From: Casuarius casuarius
Taxonomy: Eukaryota > Chordata > Aves > Casuariiformes > Casuariidae
Assembly (NCBI GenBank): GCA_003342895.1
Contig: PTFA01000196.1
Span: 1,203,744-1,267,743 of the forward strand
DNA length: 64,000 bases
Direction of reading: 5' to 3'
The notes beneath the pieces are model-generated. The model was not told the origin of the DNA and did no database searches. It saw only the letters and a program-made list of their open reading frames with translations. The first letter of the stretch is position 1; each line of letters begins with the position of its first letter. The position numbers and the translations under genes were made by a program. This document shows, piece after piece, positions 23,370 to 34,188 of the stretch.

Positions 23370-23870
23370 GCTGTCCTCCCTCGCCCCCGCCGCGCCCCAT
23401 CCACCACCAAATCCCCCTTAAACCACTCTCCTCCAAAGGGATTAGGAGGGTGGAGGATGGATGGGAGCAGGGGAGGCAGCCAAGGCTGGTGCCGTGTTTC
23501 GGGCTGATTTGCCGCTCGCGGGGCGCAGGCGAAACGCCCGCCGAGCCGGGCAGAGCCCAGCGCCCCGGCGATGCTCGGTGCGGATGAAGTTCCTCCGAGC
23601 GCCGATGGCTTATTCTGTCCTGGGTATTCTGTATCTGTCGGAGGCACAGGGAGCGTTACGCCTTTTGCTAAGTATCGTATTGATCCTGATGTTTAAAACA
23701 TGGAGGCTCGGGCTGTGACGGAGCGCTCAGAGAGGCAGAAAGCATCCGTCAGCGGGCAGGACCGCTTCCACGCGGCCGGAGCCGGGGTAGAAGGGAGGCG
23801 CCAGAGCCTCGTGCTGCCCTGCGGGTTTCGGGCAGGAGGATCCTGGGCCGCGTCTGCTTTCCCTCCTTGT
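23370..23870. promoter_or_regulatory. CpG-rich block
   Basis: CpG-dense in 23,370-23,400, 23,500-23,590 and 23,715-23,860. No core promoter motif or splice donor was singled out. Confidence 0.4.
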
Positions 23871-23871
23871 G

Positions 23872-24330
23872 TTAATCTAATCATTTTATCCAGGAGAGGG
23901 GGGAAAAAAGGGCAGATGGGAGTTTATACGCGGCAGGTTTTTGCTGGGACTTTCAGATATTCACAGTACCTTGAGGAATAAAGCCCGACCATATAGGTTA
24001 CGGACTTAGAAACCAGCCTGTGCCCGCGGGGCGCACATGCGTTTGGGTATGGGCTCTGCGATATCAGCCACACGCACAGGAAAAAAGCATACAACAAACA
24101 AATTTATCTTTACAACTCTTAAATTATCTTTCAGTTGACACTTATTAACCTCCTGCCAAACTCATTATCTATGGGAATAAAACATGAGCTATCAAACCGA
24201 AATGGCTTGCAAGGCTGCTGCCCATGCCTGGGGAAGATTTGATTGTGAACAGGCAAGCCGAAACAAGGCTTTTTCCCATTATTATTATTTTATTTTATTT
24301 CCTTCTAAAAAGCCAGATCCTGGACCTTGC
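23872..24330. promoter_or_regulatory. AT-rich conserved-type block
   Basis: Contains GTTAATCTAATCATTTTATC near 23,870, AAATTTATCTTTACAAC near 24,099, TTAAATTATCTTTCAGTTG near 24,119, and a T/A-rich run ending near 24,306. A GC-rich gap lies near 24,015-24,070. Confidence 0.45.
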
Positions 24331-24689
24331 TGAAACGGGCTCCAGGCACAGCGCATGCAGCGAGCGTGGCCGGCTGAATTAACACACAGCGAGCTGTGAA
24401 ATCCAGCCGGAGGAAACGCATCCCGCAGTGATTTACGGCTTTCGGTCTCGGGCAGGGAGCGCGTCTCCCCGTCCTGGCCGCGCTGCGGGTTCCCGGGGCC
24501 GGTGCCCGACGTTTGGAGATCGGGCACGGAGGTGGATCTGGCTTGCTAACAAGGAGGGTGATTTGGGTCTGGGATTTGCAGCCTTGGGGAAGAGGGAATA
24601 TCTGTTGCTTCCTAAATATCTGTTGATTTATCAGTGGAAATAAGAGTTTCCTTTGGCCAAGCAGCACAGCCTCGAGGATTTAACGCCTG

Positions 24690-24790
24690 GGTCTGGACCA
24701 GCGTTTTCCATCCTGCGCTGTCACTGACCTTCTGGGTGACTTTGAGAGAAAAAGCATCACAGACTCCTTTCTCTGCTCGAAGTAGCTGCT
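24690..24790 (+). mobile_element. Decayed MIR-type SINE fragment
   Basis: The order CTGTCACTGACCTTCTGGGT-GACTTTGAG and then CTCCTTTCTCTGC follows the MIR segment 'gtgaccttgggcaagtcac...cctctctg'. It is strongly diverged. Confidence 0.45.
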
Positions 24791-25715
24791 AATGGTAATT
24801 CCCACCGATGGCACAACCAGCATTAACGCCCATAAAAACCAAGAGACAGCAAAGAAGGGGTCTGCAGACCCCTACTCGACCACAGCCTTTCCCACCGTCC
24901 GTAGAGGCAAACGTCCCCGCTAGTGCCCTGCGCAGCAGCTGCTTGCCTAGCCCAGGTATTTTGATGGCTCCAAATTAATCGAATAAACAAGGCACCTCTG
25001 CGCAAAGAGCAATTAGAGGCAGCCGAGTCCTGCTCCTTTCCGCAGCTGCCTCTGTGACAGGTTAAAAACCTTTCCCAGCTCCAGCGCGAGGCTCGGGGCT
25101 GACAGCCGGGCTGAGATCTCCCTGGGTACCGCAGCGGCCAATTAACCCGATGAAAGGGAGTGAGATGGAGCAGGCAGGGCTTCTGCGGGGGCGCGGGGGC
25201 CTTTTCAAGAGAGGGAGAGGAACCGGCAGAGAGAACTAGAGAATCTGGGGCTCCCTGGGCCCCCTGCTTTATCCAGACTGGGTATTTATGGGATCTTTTT
25301 CCCCCGACGTTCCCAGGGGGAGCAGGATGTAGTAGAGCTGTCCTTGGGTTTCCTACCCTTGGGTGTGCAAGCGCTGTCCTGACCGATGGTCTCTTCCCCG
25401 GGATGTGCACGTGTCCCTGCGGCCTGGCTGTGATTCCCAGCGCAGGGAGCCTGCGACTGTTCGATCCGTATAAAAGCGTTGCTGTGTGTATGCGGGATCG
25501 GTGTTATATTAGTGTCTGTGCTCAGATTTTCGCATGTACCTGCGTGTGATGGACATGGCAGTTGTCTCCGCAAGCGTCGCAGGTGAGCGGGATGCTAGTT
25601 AGGTGCGGAGGGGCGGACGGGCTGTCCGCAGGCGGCAAAGAGAGGAGAGGCGCGGGAAAGGGGAGCGCGGCCAGCCCCGAGACCCGGGAAAGTGCCCCGG
25701 CGCGTGCGGGGCTGA
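24791..25715. other. Unique DNA without a recognised gene
   Basis: An AT-rich piece with CCAAATTAATCGAATAAAC lies near 24,970 and GGCCAATTAACCCG near 25,136. GT-rich DNA lies near 25,480-25,550. A 195-codon minus frame (25,410-24,823) shows no domain. Confidence 0.35.
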
Positions 25716-25724
25716 CCCACTGAC

Positions 25725-25960
25725 AGCGATGTATAAGCTAATTGCAGCTGGGCTGTGTACAAGCTGCATTTGTAGCCTAATTGTGTGTAGCCAATATCCA
25801 CTGACCGTGTCCCCATGTGCCATCTGGCATGTGCATGTGTGATCTGTGCAGCCAATGTGTGTTTATTTGTGAATTGAAAATGCTCTGCATCTTGTGCGAG
25901 GTCAGTTAATGAAGCGATGCTCGAGACGGGAGGGAGAAGCCCTCCTGAAGCAGAATTTTT
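25725..25960. promoter_or_regulatory. Conserved-type block with repeated TAATTG cores
   Basis: Contains AAGCTAATTGCAGC, GTAGCCTAATTGTGTG, two GCCAAT strings (near 25,789 and 25,850) and GTTAATGAAGC. The two TAATTG cores sit about 40 bases apart. A GTATAAGC string at the left edge is not enough to call a promoter. Confidence 0.4.
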
Positions 25961-27580
25961 TTGCATTTCCCTTCGTGAGTTAGGAAAACTTGCTCCAAGC
26001 CACTGCAAAGCCAGATGAAAATCAAGCCCCTTCTCAAGCGACTGCTCTCGGGCTGAGCCGGGGCTTTGTGGCTTTGCCCTTGTTAGGCTCTAAATTACTT
26101 CCTTCATTTTACCCGTCACTCCGGGAGCCATCTCGAGCCCTGGGGCTGCAGGCAGGCATGGGGCTAATCCGTCGCGAGCTCTGCTCTCTGGTGGACTTCA
26201 GAGAGCCCCAGCAGGCTCCGGAGCCCAGGCAGCTGAGGCACCATCCATCACATCCGCTCGCGACAGCTGTCAGCAAAGCTAATCATCTGCCGCCCAAGAG
26301 ATGTTCTCCTGACATCTGCCCGGGTCCCGCAGCCTCCGGGAAAGGCTGGTCCCTCCTCAGCGCCGTTTAATGGAATAAAGACAATTGCTGATGGCGGAGG
26401 AAGCGTGGCAGGAAGAGCAGAGCGGGGTGGCCTGTCCCCAGGGCTGAGCCCTTCCTCCTGCCGCGGTGCCTTGCAGCCCTCCCACCCAAGGGACAGTCGG
26501 GCCGGGCCAGGGCTCTGCCACCCGTGTCGCGGGCAGCGAGGGGGAGGCCCTTCCCCTGCGTCATGCCCGGGGGCATCTTTTACAGGCACGGAGGCCAGCG
26601 GAGATTCTTGTCCGCAGGAGCAATAATCACAGCCGACGTCAGCGTAAGATGTTAAGCGCGGTCCCGTGCTCCCCTCCAAGGCTGGGAGCACCATAAATAA
26701 CAGGGCCCTGCTGTCCTCTGCCGCTGGAGAAACCTCTAGATCAACGCGCTGCTATTTTCATATCGAGCAGCCTCGGCAAAGAGCAGCCCGTCTCGTTCCT
26801 GCACGCAGGTTTGGCTGCGCAGGGTGTTCCCCCGGGGCAGCTTCCCTGCGCCGAGGACGGGAGCTGCGCCCTGCTGAGCCGCGAGCACCTCGTGCCACCC
26901 AGCCGCCCGGCTCCCTCCCCTGCCGTCGGACACCGCGGACTCCCAGCTCCCTGCGGCGGGTAGAGGAAACTCGTTGCTCCTTGAGGGGGGGGCTGTGGGG
27001 CAGCAGGGAGCTGGGTGTGCTCAGCGCTGGTCAGCGCTGGTCCAAGGGGTCTAGGAGGGTGGGAAGGTGAGGATGGGATGGGAAGGGGGCACCGAACCGG
27101 CTGCTCGAAGAAGCCCCTTCTATTCAAACCGGAGAGGTAGGGCACTTGCTGATCCCTATTCTCCCTTCCCAGGCAGAGGAGCAGTTTGCCCTGAGCTGAA
27201 CTTCCCGCTGGAGACAGATGAGATATTGCAGCGTGTTTAATTCATGGCCCCGTGTTTCTATTTCTGGTTGCTCTCAGACCTCTCTGTACGAGGGAGGCAC
27301 CGCGCAGGCACTACTTCCCTTCTCCTTCGCGTGCGTCTCTCCCGGCGGTGCGTGCCAAGCGCAGGTCCGTCAGCTGGGTTTGGGGTGATGTGGGGCCACA
27401 GGAGCGGAGACGAGGAGAGAGACTTGCTGGAAGAGGAGACCCACGCGCAGAGGGGCCGCAGCTCTGGGAGGGCTGCGGGCCCCCGTCGCAGAACGGGACG
27501 AGCACCACGCACCGCTCTGCACATTTATCCTGGCCGTGCTCCGGGTGCAGGGCTCCGATTCCCATCCTAAAGGCAGCAAA
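25961..27580. other. GC-rich unique DNA
   Basis: No gene is recognised. A short tandem duplication, two copies of an 11-base unit TCAGCGCTGGT, lies near 27,019-27,040. Open frames up to 148 codons lie on both strands and overlap. Confidence 0.4.
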
Positions 27581-27581
27581 A

Positions 27582-27645
27582 GTGAGGCACAGAGGTGCCA
27601 AGGTCACGCGGGATCCTAAATTTAAGTTCAGGTTCCCCTGAGTGT
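27582..27645 (+). mobile_element. MIR-type SINE fragment
   Basis: The stretch AAGTGAGGCACAGAGGTGCC-AAGGTCACGCGG follows the MIR core 'actgaggcacagagaggtta...aaggtcacacag'. Confidence 0.65.
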
Positions 27646-27948
27646 GAGATAAGGTTGGATGTAGCTTTGGGGTTAGGTCACCTCTCGTTTTCAGTCTGCG
27701 CTTGACCTGCTGCAGGGTTTGCAGTCCCGTGTGGGGCTGCAGCCCTCCCGGCACCCAGCCTTCCCCACCTCCCTTCCTTCCCCAGCCGATCCCTCAAGCT
27801 CAAGATCAGCCTCCAGACAGAGCAAGTGCCCGGGGCAGGTAATTCACGGCTCCAGAAGGGCTCTTGCATCACTGCCTGACCTACGGCACTGCAGTCTCGC
27901 CTGCCATTGCCTCATGCAGGAATTTCCTGGGCCAAGGCAAGCTGCAAG

Positions 27949-27971
27949 ATATATATATATATATATATATT
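27949..27971. repeat. (AT)n microsatellite with an adjacent CT tract
   Basis: Eleven AT units run into a pyrimidine tract of CTTTCTCTCTCTCTCC type ending near 27,997. Confidence 0.9.
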
Positions 27972-29194
27972 TCTTTCGCTCTTTCTCTCTCTCTCCCGCG
28001 AGCTGCATGAGAGCAAAGTCATTGGCATAGCATAAATAGGGAGCACGCTGGGCGTCCGCTGGCTAAGCTGAATCCCCCTCCACCCCCTGCCGTTTCCAAT
28101 TTGTAGCCCATATTTTAATTCCCTGCCCCACTGTTCCCTTCCTGCTCTCGTAAAAGCGACCGTCCCGCCCGAGCAGCGGCTGGCAAAGCAGCTGCCATTT
28201 GCAGCGAGATAATGATGAAGATACTTTGGTTCTCATTGGGGTTCCAGCCGCAGGAGCCTGGTGCTGTTGGCACCAAAGGACAAAGTTGCTTCTCCTGCTT
28301 TTATCCTTTTTTTTTTTCCCCTCTCCTTTAACTGCAGGATTGTTTTTATTTATTTATTTTTATATTTGAACTTGCAATCCTGTCCTGTTGGGGGTGGAGG
28401 AAGGGAAACACTTGCAAAAAAGGAGCGGTACCAGGCTTGCTCATAAGGCATCCTCGTGTCTCCTAGGGTAGCGGTGAGCAGGGGCAGATCCGGCCTGATT
28501 TGAGAGCGGAAGAGCTGGCGGAGGTTCTGCTGTCGTGTCCTTCCTCCCCACCCTGCGACGCAAGAGGCTGTGGTGAGAGCAGAGCCCCGTCTCCCTGGCA
28601 GTCCTGCAGCACTCGGTGGCTTTTTCTTGCGAATGGAAGTCTAGGGGTGGGGAGAGAGGGAAGAAAACATAGAGATTGTGCCAGCAGAAACGGTCCCGGG
28701 GTGGGGAATGCGCCGAATGGAGCATCCTCTGCCCTCCAGCGCCCTCCGCAATTTGGGTTCACCTGCACTACGAGAACCAGCTCCCCAGCGCGGCTGTGCC
28801 ACGCTCCTCCCCGGAGCGTGAGGGGCAGAGGGAGGGGGAGACCAGCCCTCTGGTGATCACTGAAAGCCCACGTGAGACCACTCAGAAGTCCTTCCCTCAG
28901 CTCCTGGAGAAGCAAGAAATCTCCCCTTGCTTGTGTGGTCCACGGAAGGCAGCCAGCCCTGAGACTCCCTGGCTGAGAGGAGAGAAAAATGTGATGCTCA
29001 GCTTCACACAGTTTTTCTTTTTCCTTTGGGAGGGGAAGCAAGAAAGGAAAGGCAAAGAGATCTGGCCAGGGTGATTCGACAGACAGTGGCAGAGCATGGG
29101 GATGAATAATCTCCCGATTCCCGTCTCAGCTCCCCGAGACTGTCTTTGCCTTAGACAAATGGGCAGCCTTCAGTGGATAGCCTCTTTTTTTTTT
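27972..29194. other. Unique DNA without a recognised gene
   Basis: A T/A-rich piece lies at 28,300-28,370. Plus and minus frames overlap at 28,460-29,075 (up to 192 codons), with no domain. CCAGCGCCCTCCGC near 28,737 is a partial CTCF-like match only. Confidence 0.35.
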
Positions 29195-29560
29195 TCTTTT
29201 CTTCTGCTGGCTCATGAGTAAATTCAATAAAACAGTGGGAGATTTGTTAGGATTAAGGTCAAATAAAAAGCGAAAAGGCGATTGGATTTGTTTTATGATT
29301 GATTATAGAAAGTGCAGATATTTATTAACAGCCAACAGGATAACTGTCAGAATGATTCTATATCAAGAAAAAAACCAGAAGATGAGTCAAATCTTTTCAG
29401 TGTTGTGGGAACAAGATTAAGCCAAATACAATTGATGCAGCAAATAAAGATGCCAATGTTAACAGCTGCTATATAATTTCAACTGGTCAATCTCATCTGA
29501 ATTTATTTATATATAAAAATATATATATACATATTCATACTTTTTTTTTCTTTTTAAGGA
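29195..29560. promoter_or_regulatory. Long AT-rich conserved-type block
   Basis: About 365 low-GC bases rich in ATTCAATAAAAC, GGTCAAATAAAAAGC, TTATGATTGATTATAG, ATTTATTAACAGCC and CAATTGATGCAGC. It ends in TA-rich DNA (29,500-29,535). A 68-codon plus frame is open but no family is recognised. Confidence 0.5.
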
Positions 29561-29697
29561 GTCTCTGCCAATTGCAAATGCTGCCAGTGCCATAGATCAG
29601 GAGTTGAGTCATCTTATCTGTCTGTACAACATCTGACACATCTCAAAGCGAGGGAGGGACGCAGGGGCTGCAGTGTCCTGAGGAGGGTCCCACGGCA

Positions 29698-29790
29698 GGC
29701 TTGGGAGCCTTGGCTCTGCTCTGGGTGCTGCCTTGGGCTTAGCCATTCTCTGACTCCATTTTCCTACCTGTAAATGTCTTTGCTTTTAAA
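29698..29790 (-). mobile_element. MIR-type SINE fragment (reverse)
   Basis: The order GGCTCTGCTC, TGCCTTGGGC, ATTCTCTGACTCCATTTTCC and TACCTGTAAATG matches the reverse MIR layout 'ccttgggcaagtcac...cctcagtttcctcatctgtaaaatg'. Confidence 0.6.
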
Positions 29791-31110
29791 ACAGTGCTTT
29801 GACACTTCTGGATGAAACAGACCTTGGGAGAATCCAGGAAGCCCTTGTGTCGCTCCAGTGGGTTGTGATGCCTCTGGCTGTCACAAGGGTCTGTCCCCAG
29901 CCACTGCCATCCCAGAGCAATTTTTCCTCTGCCAGCCCTAGAAAAGCACATCCGTGGTGGCAGGGGGTTGCCACGCAGGGTGCTGAGCCTGCTTCGCAGA
30001 GGAGCACCCTGCCCTCCCTCCCCAGGCTATTCTGATCCTCCTCCATCCATCTGCAAGTGGCTTGCTATTAGTACAGAGCCATTAAAATTCAAGGTCAGAT
30101 TTGATTCTATATTGATCATCACGAGGCAAATTAAAGACATCTTTCTTCTCTTCTTCTTGTGTTACAGTGCCAAGAGGCATCCCGCTGCTCGCTTTTACAA
30201 GCTGCTGCTGCTGCCCAAGTGTCTCCTTGGACGGGAGCTGCTCCAGCCACAGAGGTTTCATGTTTCCTGTTAAAGAAAGCAGCTCTAGGCTTTAAAAAAG
30301 CAAAAGTGACTGTAGCTTGGAAGACATAAGGTTGTCAATTAAATGGAGGTCTGAGCTGAAGTCCAGTCTTTCTTGCCTGAACCTCTGCCAGAAAGGACTA
30401 GGGCAGGGCCAGGCATGTGACAGGTCTGTCCATGACCCAGGGTTTGGCTCTTCCAAAGAACCATGTGGACACCTTGAGACTGAGCTTTTACCTTCTCCCC
30501 TCACAATTCAACCTAGAATGCAGGGCTAAAACTCCCTCTCCCTTCCCCACGGCTCAGCACCTGCAGATCTCAACTCCTGGCACACACAGGAGATCTCAGC
30601 TCTGAGCATCGTTGTTTGCAGGACTGGAGCGCATCACAACCAAACCTGCAGCGGGGATCTGCTGCACCAGGCTGGGAACCGATGCCAGTTGTGACCCCAC
30701 AGGGAGCCACTGGGGTGGGACTCCTGATGCCGACTGGGACCAGAACAGAAAGTCCCTGACAAGTCCCTTCCTGAAGCATCAGCATCTTCCAAATTGTTTC
30801 TGTTTATACTTTGCCAGTGACTCATTCGTTGATGTTCTGTCCCGTAGATTACTTTAAAAACAGGAATAATTATGCCGCTAATTATCATTTGAATTATTCA
30901 TTTTGTCCCCCTCTTCCTTTCTCCTGGAAGAGGGAGACGCATTGTCAGTTGTGGCTGTCCTTGCACAGCGTGATTAGATGCTCTCTTCTGTGCAGTGACG
31001 GGAGAGATCTCATCAAAATCAGCTTCCAAAAATGGAACCAGGACCAGGAACTGCAAAGGTTTCAACAAGTTCAAAACCTCTCCTCCTCAGACACATGAAC
31101 ATGCACCCAC
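29791..31110. other. Mixed unique DNA with two AT-rich patches
   Basis: Patches at about 30,060-30,160 (ATTAAAATTCAAGG, ATATTGATCATC) and 30,845-30,905 (GGAATAATTATGCCGCTAAT, TTTGAATTATTC) resemble conserved-type elements. No gene is recognised. Confidence 0.35.
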
Positions 31111-31123
31111 GTATGCACATGGA

Positions 31124-31164
31124 TACACACACACAGATGCACACACACACACACACACACACAT
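31124..31164. repeat. (AC)n microsatellite
   Basis: Two AC runs, 31,124-31,135 and 31,140-31,163, are split by GATGC. Confidence 0.9.
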
Positions 31165-32160
31165 TAACCACGCACAAAAGCACCTTTGTCCCCACCATAT
31201 AAATAAATCTTTTTCCCCAGCTGAAGGAGAATGCAGTCTCTAATGAGATTGTGAGTGTGTGGCGCATGTGTTTGTATGTGTTTTTCTAATTATATCTTTT
31301 CAAATAAGATTAACCATCCTTCGAAGCTGGACATCTTTCCAATAGGTGAATGTTTGAACTCCAGGGCTGATGGTAACATGAAAAATTCTCCCTGTCACAG
31401 GCAGAAAAACAAATCATGTGGTTTTTCTCCTCAGGAAAGCACTGCAGTGAAATTACTGGTCTCTGTGATGTTTTCTAGAAACCCAGTCAAGGAGAGCCTG
31501 GCTCTCTTCTCAAGTTGGGGCAAATCAGGACAAAGTCCAAAGATGCTCATGGCATGAAGGAGGTGTGAAGATGCTTTGACAGGTGACCTTGGCATGTGAT
31601 TCCTACTATTGGTTGCAAGATCTCCCAAGAGGTCAGGGCCCTGCTTTATGGATACCATGGCATGGGCTAAGGATGGAGCTGTTCAATGGGATGGTCTTGA
31701 CAGCCTCTGCCTCAAGAGGCTCCTGAAAGCTGCCCCCCTGAGGACATATGCTGGGGGAGAGATCCTATGTCGCTCCTCCTTTCCCTTTTCTACACAACTT
31801 GGTCCCTGGAGGCAAGGCACTGGGCTAAGCAGGCCTGAGCTGTGACCCCTCTGCACTTCTCCTGCTCTTTCAGAGAAGCAGTCCTTGTCCAAAGGCCCAG
31901 GTGTGGGCCAGATGTCCCTTGACAAACCAAACACCCCTTTGGGACTGCCAAAGCATGGCTGGGGCTGCTCCCATTAGCTTGGCTCGCCCCTCACCACCTT
32001 CTGTCCTGTGTTCGCAGTAACGTCCCTCCCTTTCCCCGGGCTCCAGAGCAGGCAACGCTATCGTGGACGTGGGTGTGTTTGTGCAGGGGAGGGATGTGCA
32101 TCAGCAGCCACAGCAAAGATCCCCATCCGCTTCACACCTCCTCCCCAAGCATCACCCCTG
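31165..32160. other. Unique DNA without a recognised feature
   Basis: Contains a TG-rich piece (31,250-31,285) and otherwise balanced sequence. Open frames are short (up to 100 codons) and unrecognised. Confidence 0.35.
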
Positions 32161-32164
32161 GAAA

Positions 32165-32600
32165 CCCATTAACGGGAACAGGCTTGTTCCTTTATCTAGG
32201 ATTCCTTAAGAAGATCTCCTTGCTTGGAAAGCCGTGAGTGCTTCGCACGACATGTCTGCACTTCACAGCTTTATTGTTTAACAGGTCTGATAACAGCTCT
32301 GCCTATCACACCAAGAGCCGCCCTTTCAGGCAACAGGCTCGTTCCTTTATCATGCATCAATCTAAACAGATTCCCCCCTGGAGACTCAAGAAAGAAGGTG
32401 CACAGTCAGGTTATTCTTCTAACAGCTTTTCGCTGATATCATGTCGTCGTTGTTTCACTGTATTTAAATCAAAAAAAAAGGACACAGTTTCTCTCTCTCT
32501 ACACCATTATACTTCGCTGAAACAAAGTCTGAGGAATGTGTTGGGGAAAGGATTTATCAAAGCCAACAATCCAATAGTTTTATTTCCTTCTTGTCAGACA
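32165..32600. promoter_or_regulatory. Conserved-type block with an internal 20-bp direct repeat
   Basis: A 20-base motif (AACAGGCTTGTTCCTTTATC) at 32,177-32,196 recurs at 32,332-32,351 with one change. AT-rich strings such as CAGCTTTATTGTTTAACAGG, TCTGATAACAGC and GGATTTATCAAAGCC (TCF/LEF-like) lie around it. Repeated motifs this long inside an AT-rich block suggest duplicated protein-binding sites, or a relic of local duplication. Confidence 0.45.
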
Positions 32601-33455
32601 CAGGGCCCTTACTTGGCTCTTTTATAGGAACCCTGGATTTTCCAGCCTGGATAAAGCCCAATCTCTGTCTCAAATAGCGGCCAACTTCCCTGGCGTCCAT
32701 AGCAGCATGCAAATCCCCTGCAGCAGAAGCACTGGTGGCAACCCAGGCAGCCAGAGGTTTCCTGCCCACCCTCCAGGAAGGTGTGGCTGATGCATTGGAG
32801 CAATGAGGTTTATCTCCTTTCCAAAGATTTTAATGGCCATCAGTCTGGTGCCTTTGCCCTGTTCTGTTGTTTGGCCTGGGGAAAAGCAAATGAAACCCTG
32901 CAAAGTGGGCTAAGAGGCTGCTGCTCTGGTTCAGGAGTTTGCACAAATACTGCATTGGTGCAAATGATTTTGCATGACATCCATCAGGCTAGTGCGAGGG
33001 TGGTTTTTGATCACGATGACCACTGAATATTTTTACTACCTATACATATGACCAATTGCTAATTGTTTTAACTTTGCTTTGCCCTCAGTCACAAAGAGAA
33101 CCTGAGACCAGGTGCTCCATGGGTTAACGGGGAAGTGCCGGGAAACTTTCCAGCTCCAGGACCCAATTTAAAGTGGCTGCTCTTCAAAATTATGAACTAG
33201 CTCCCTGTGCCAGCACTCAGGCAAGGCAGCAACTGGTTGAAAAGCCTCCTTCCTTCTCCCTCCCCAGCTGCAGCTCAGCTGAGCGGGATGCCAGGGAGGC
33301 GCTCCCCGGACGCACAGGGTGAGGCGTGGAAGCCTTCTGCCTTCAGCTTTCCTGCGCTGACCTAAAGTCCCCACTGACCACCCAAACTAATGCCAGGGAG
33401 GCTGAACCACTGCTATCCAGTTCCCTAAGGGGTTTGGCCATGGGCTCAGCCCAGC
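32601..33455. other. Unique DNA without a recognised gene
   Basis: An AT-rich piece lies near 33,025-33,090 with CCAATTGCTAATTGTTTTAAC. The rest is balanced. Open frames are under 85 codons. Confidence 0.35.
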
Positions 33456-33461
33456 CTGGAA

Positions 33462-33640
33462 GCAGGGAGAGGAACAGCTAGAGGGGACCAGCTCAAAATG
33501 AGACAGCTGCAAAGGGAAGGAGGTGCGGCGACGGGGAGGGAGAGAAGGAGGGAGAGCGCTAAACAGATGGCTGGGGGAAGAGATGGTGAAAGAGGAGCGA
33601 AGCAGACAGATGGAGGACAGAGAGGAGTGGGGTGAGTGAC
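33462..33640 (+). other. Purine-rich tract
   Basis: About 180 bases on the plus strand are dominated by A and G, with GGGAGGGAGAGAAGGAGGGA near 33,536. The block lies about 0.5 kb upstream of the promoter at 34.1 kb. Such tracts can form unusual DNA structures or bind GAGA-type factors; neither can be shown here. Confidence 0.5.
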
Positions 33641-33641
33641 A

Positions 33642-33725
33642 TAAGCAATTCACTGCTTGTTCATATTTAATCAAGAATTTGCTGCTGCCGCTATTTGCAT
33701 TTTGGCATTATTTGTTTTACAGCAG
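33642..33725. promoter_or_regulatory. AT-rich block with octamer, upstream of promoter
   Basis: Holds GTTCATATTTAATCAAG and an inverted octamer ATTTGCAT at 33,693-33,700, then GGCATTATTTGTTTTACAG. Lying about 0.4 kb upstream of the core promoter, it could be a proximal enhancer. Confidence 0.4.
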
Positions 33726-34036
33726 TAATCAGGCCCTGCCAGAGGCCAGGGCGCCAGGAGCTGCACGGTCGCTCCGGGTGTCAGCCCCGCTGCAAGGGTC
33801 GGGCCAGGCTGACACGTCTCGTGGCTGGGACCCAGGGCAAGGAACGGGGGTGCCCGGGTGCCCAACGGCTGCAGAGCGCAGCGCTGAACCCAGCCAGGCC
33901 AGCATGGTGCCCCGGGGAAGGAGACAGGACACAGCAGAGCCACACACACCCAGCTGAGGCTCCTCACAGGCACAACTGCCTCTGAGGGGCAACATGGCTG
34001 CCCCAGGTGTGCGTGGCAGGGGAGCGCCCTCACTGA

Positions 34037-34131
34037 CCAATCCCCTGCTGCCACCTGTTCATCCAACCAATCCCGTCCAGCCCTGCCTCAGGAGGCGTCT
34101 ATAAATATGGGCCGGGGCAGGCAGCACCTCA
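34037..34131 (+). promoter_or_regulatory. Core promoter: two CCAAT boxes, TATA box, initiator
   Basis: CCAAT boxes lie at 34,037-34,041 and 34,067-34,071, 30 bases apart and in the same orientation. A TATA box TATAAATA lies at 34,100-34,107. A TCACTGT initiator match has its A at 34,131, 31 bases from the first T of the TATA box, the usual spacing. There is no strong CpG island, which fits a tissue-restricted gene. The regulated gene is not recognised. Function is inferred from element type, order and spacing. Confidence 0.5.
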
Positions 34132-34188
34132 CTGTGGTGCTGCTGGTTGGTGGCTTGGGGTCTCCTGTGTCCTGGAGCTCGCTGGCAG
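34131..34188 (+). ncRNA. Predicted noncoding first exon of an unrecognised transcript
   Basis: From the predicted start at 34,131, 58 bases lead to GGCAG|GTGAGA, a strong splice donor with GT at 34,189. There is no ATG inside, so it would be a 5' untranslated exon or part of a noncoding RNA. A possible acceptor, CTTCCCTGGCAG, ends at 34,449 and would place exon 2 at the edge of a MIR. If the donor is skipped, ATG ATG at 34,196 opens 67 codons beginning with a fairly hydrophobic stretch, of unknown meaning. An ATG at 34,106 overlaps the TATA box and would lie upstream of the start. Confidence 0.35.

Noticed and set aside
28737..28750. CTCF-like string CCAGCGCCCTCCGC
   Set aside because: The left part fits, but the GGTGG part of the core is missing.
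34106..34188. ATG overlapping the TATA box, opening a signal-peptide-like frame to the donor
   Set aside because: With the TATA box in use, transcription would start about 25 bases downstream of this ATG, so it would not be in the mRNA.
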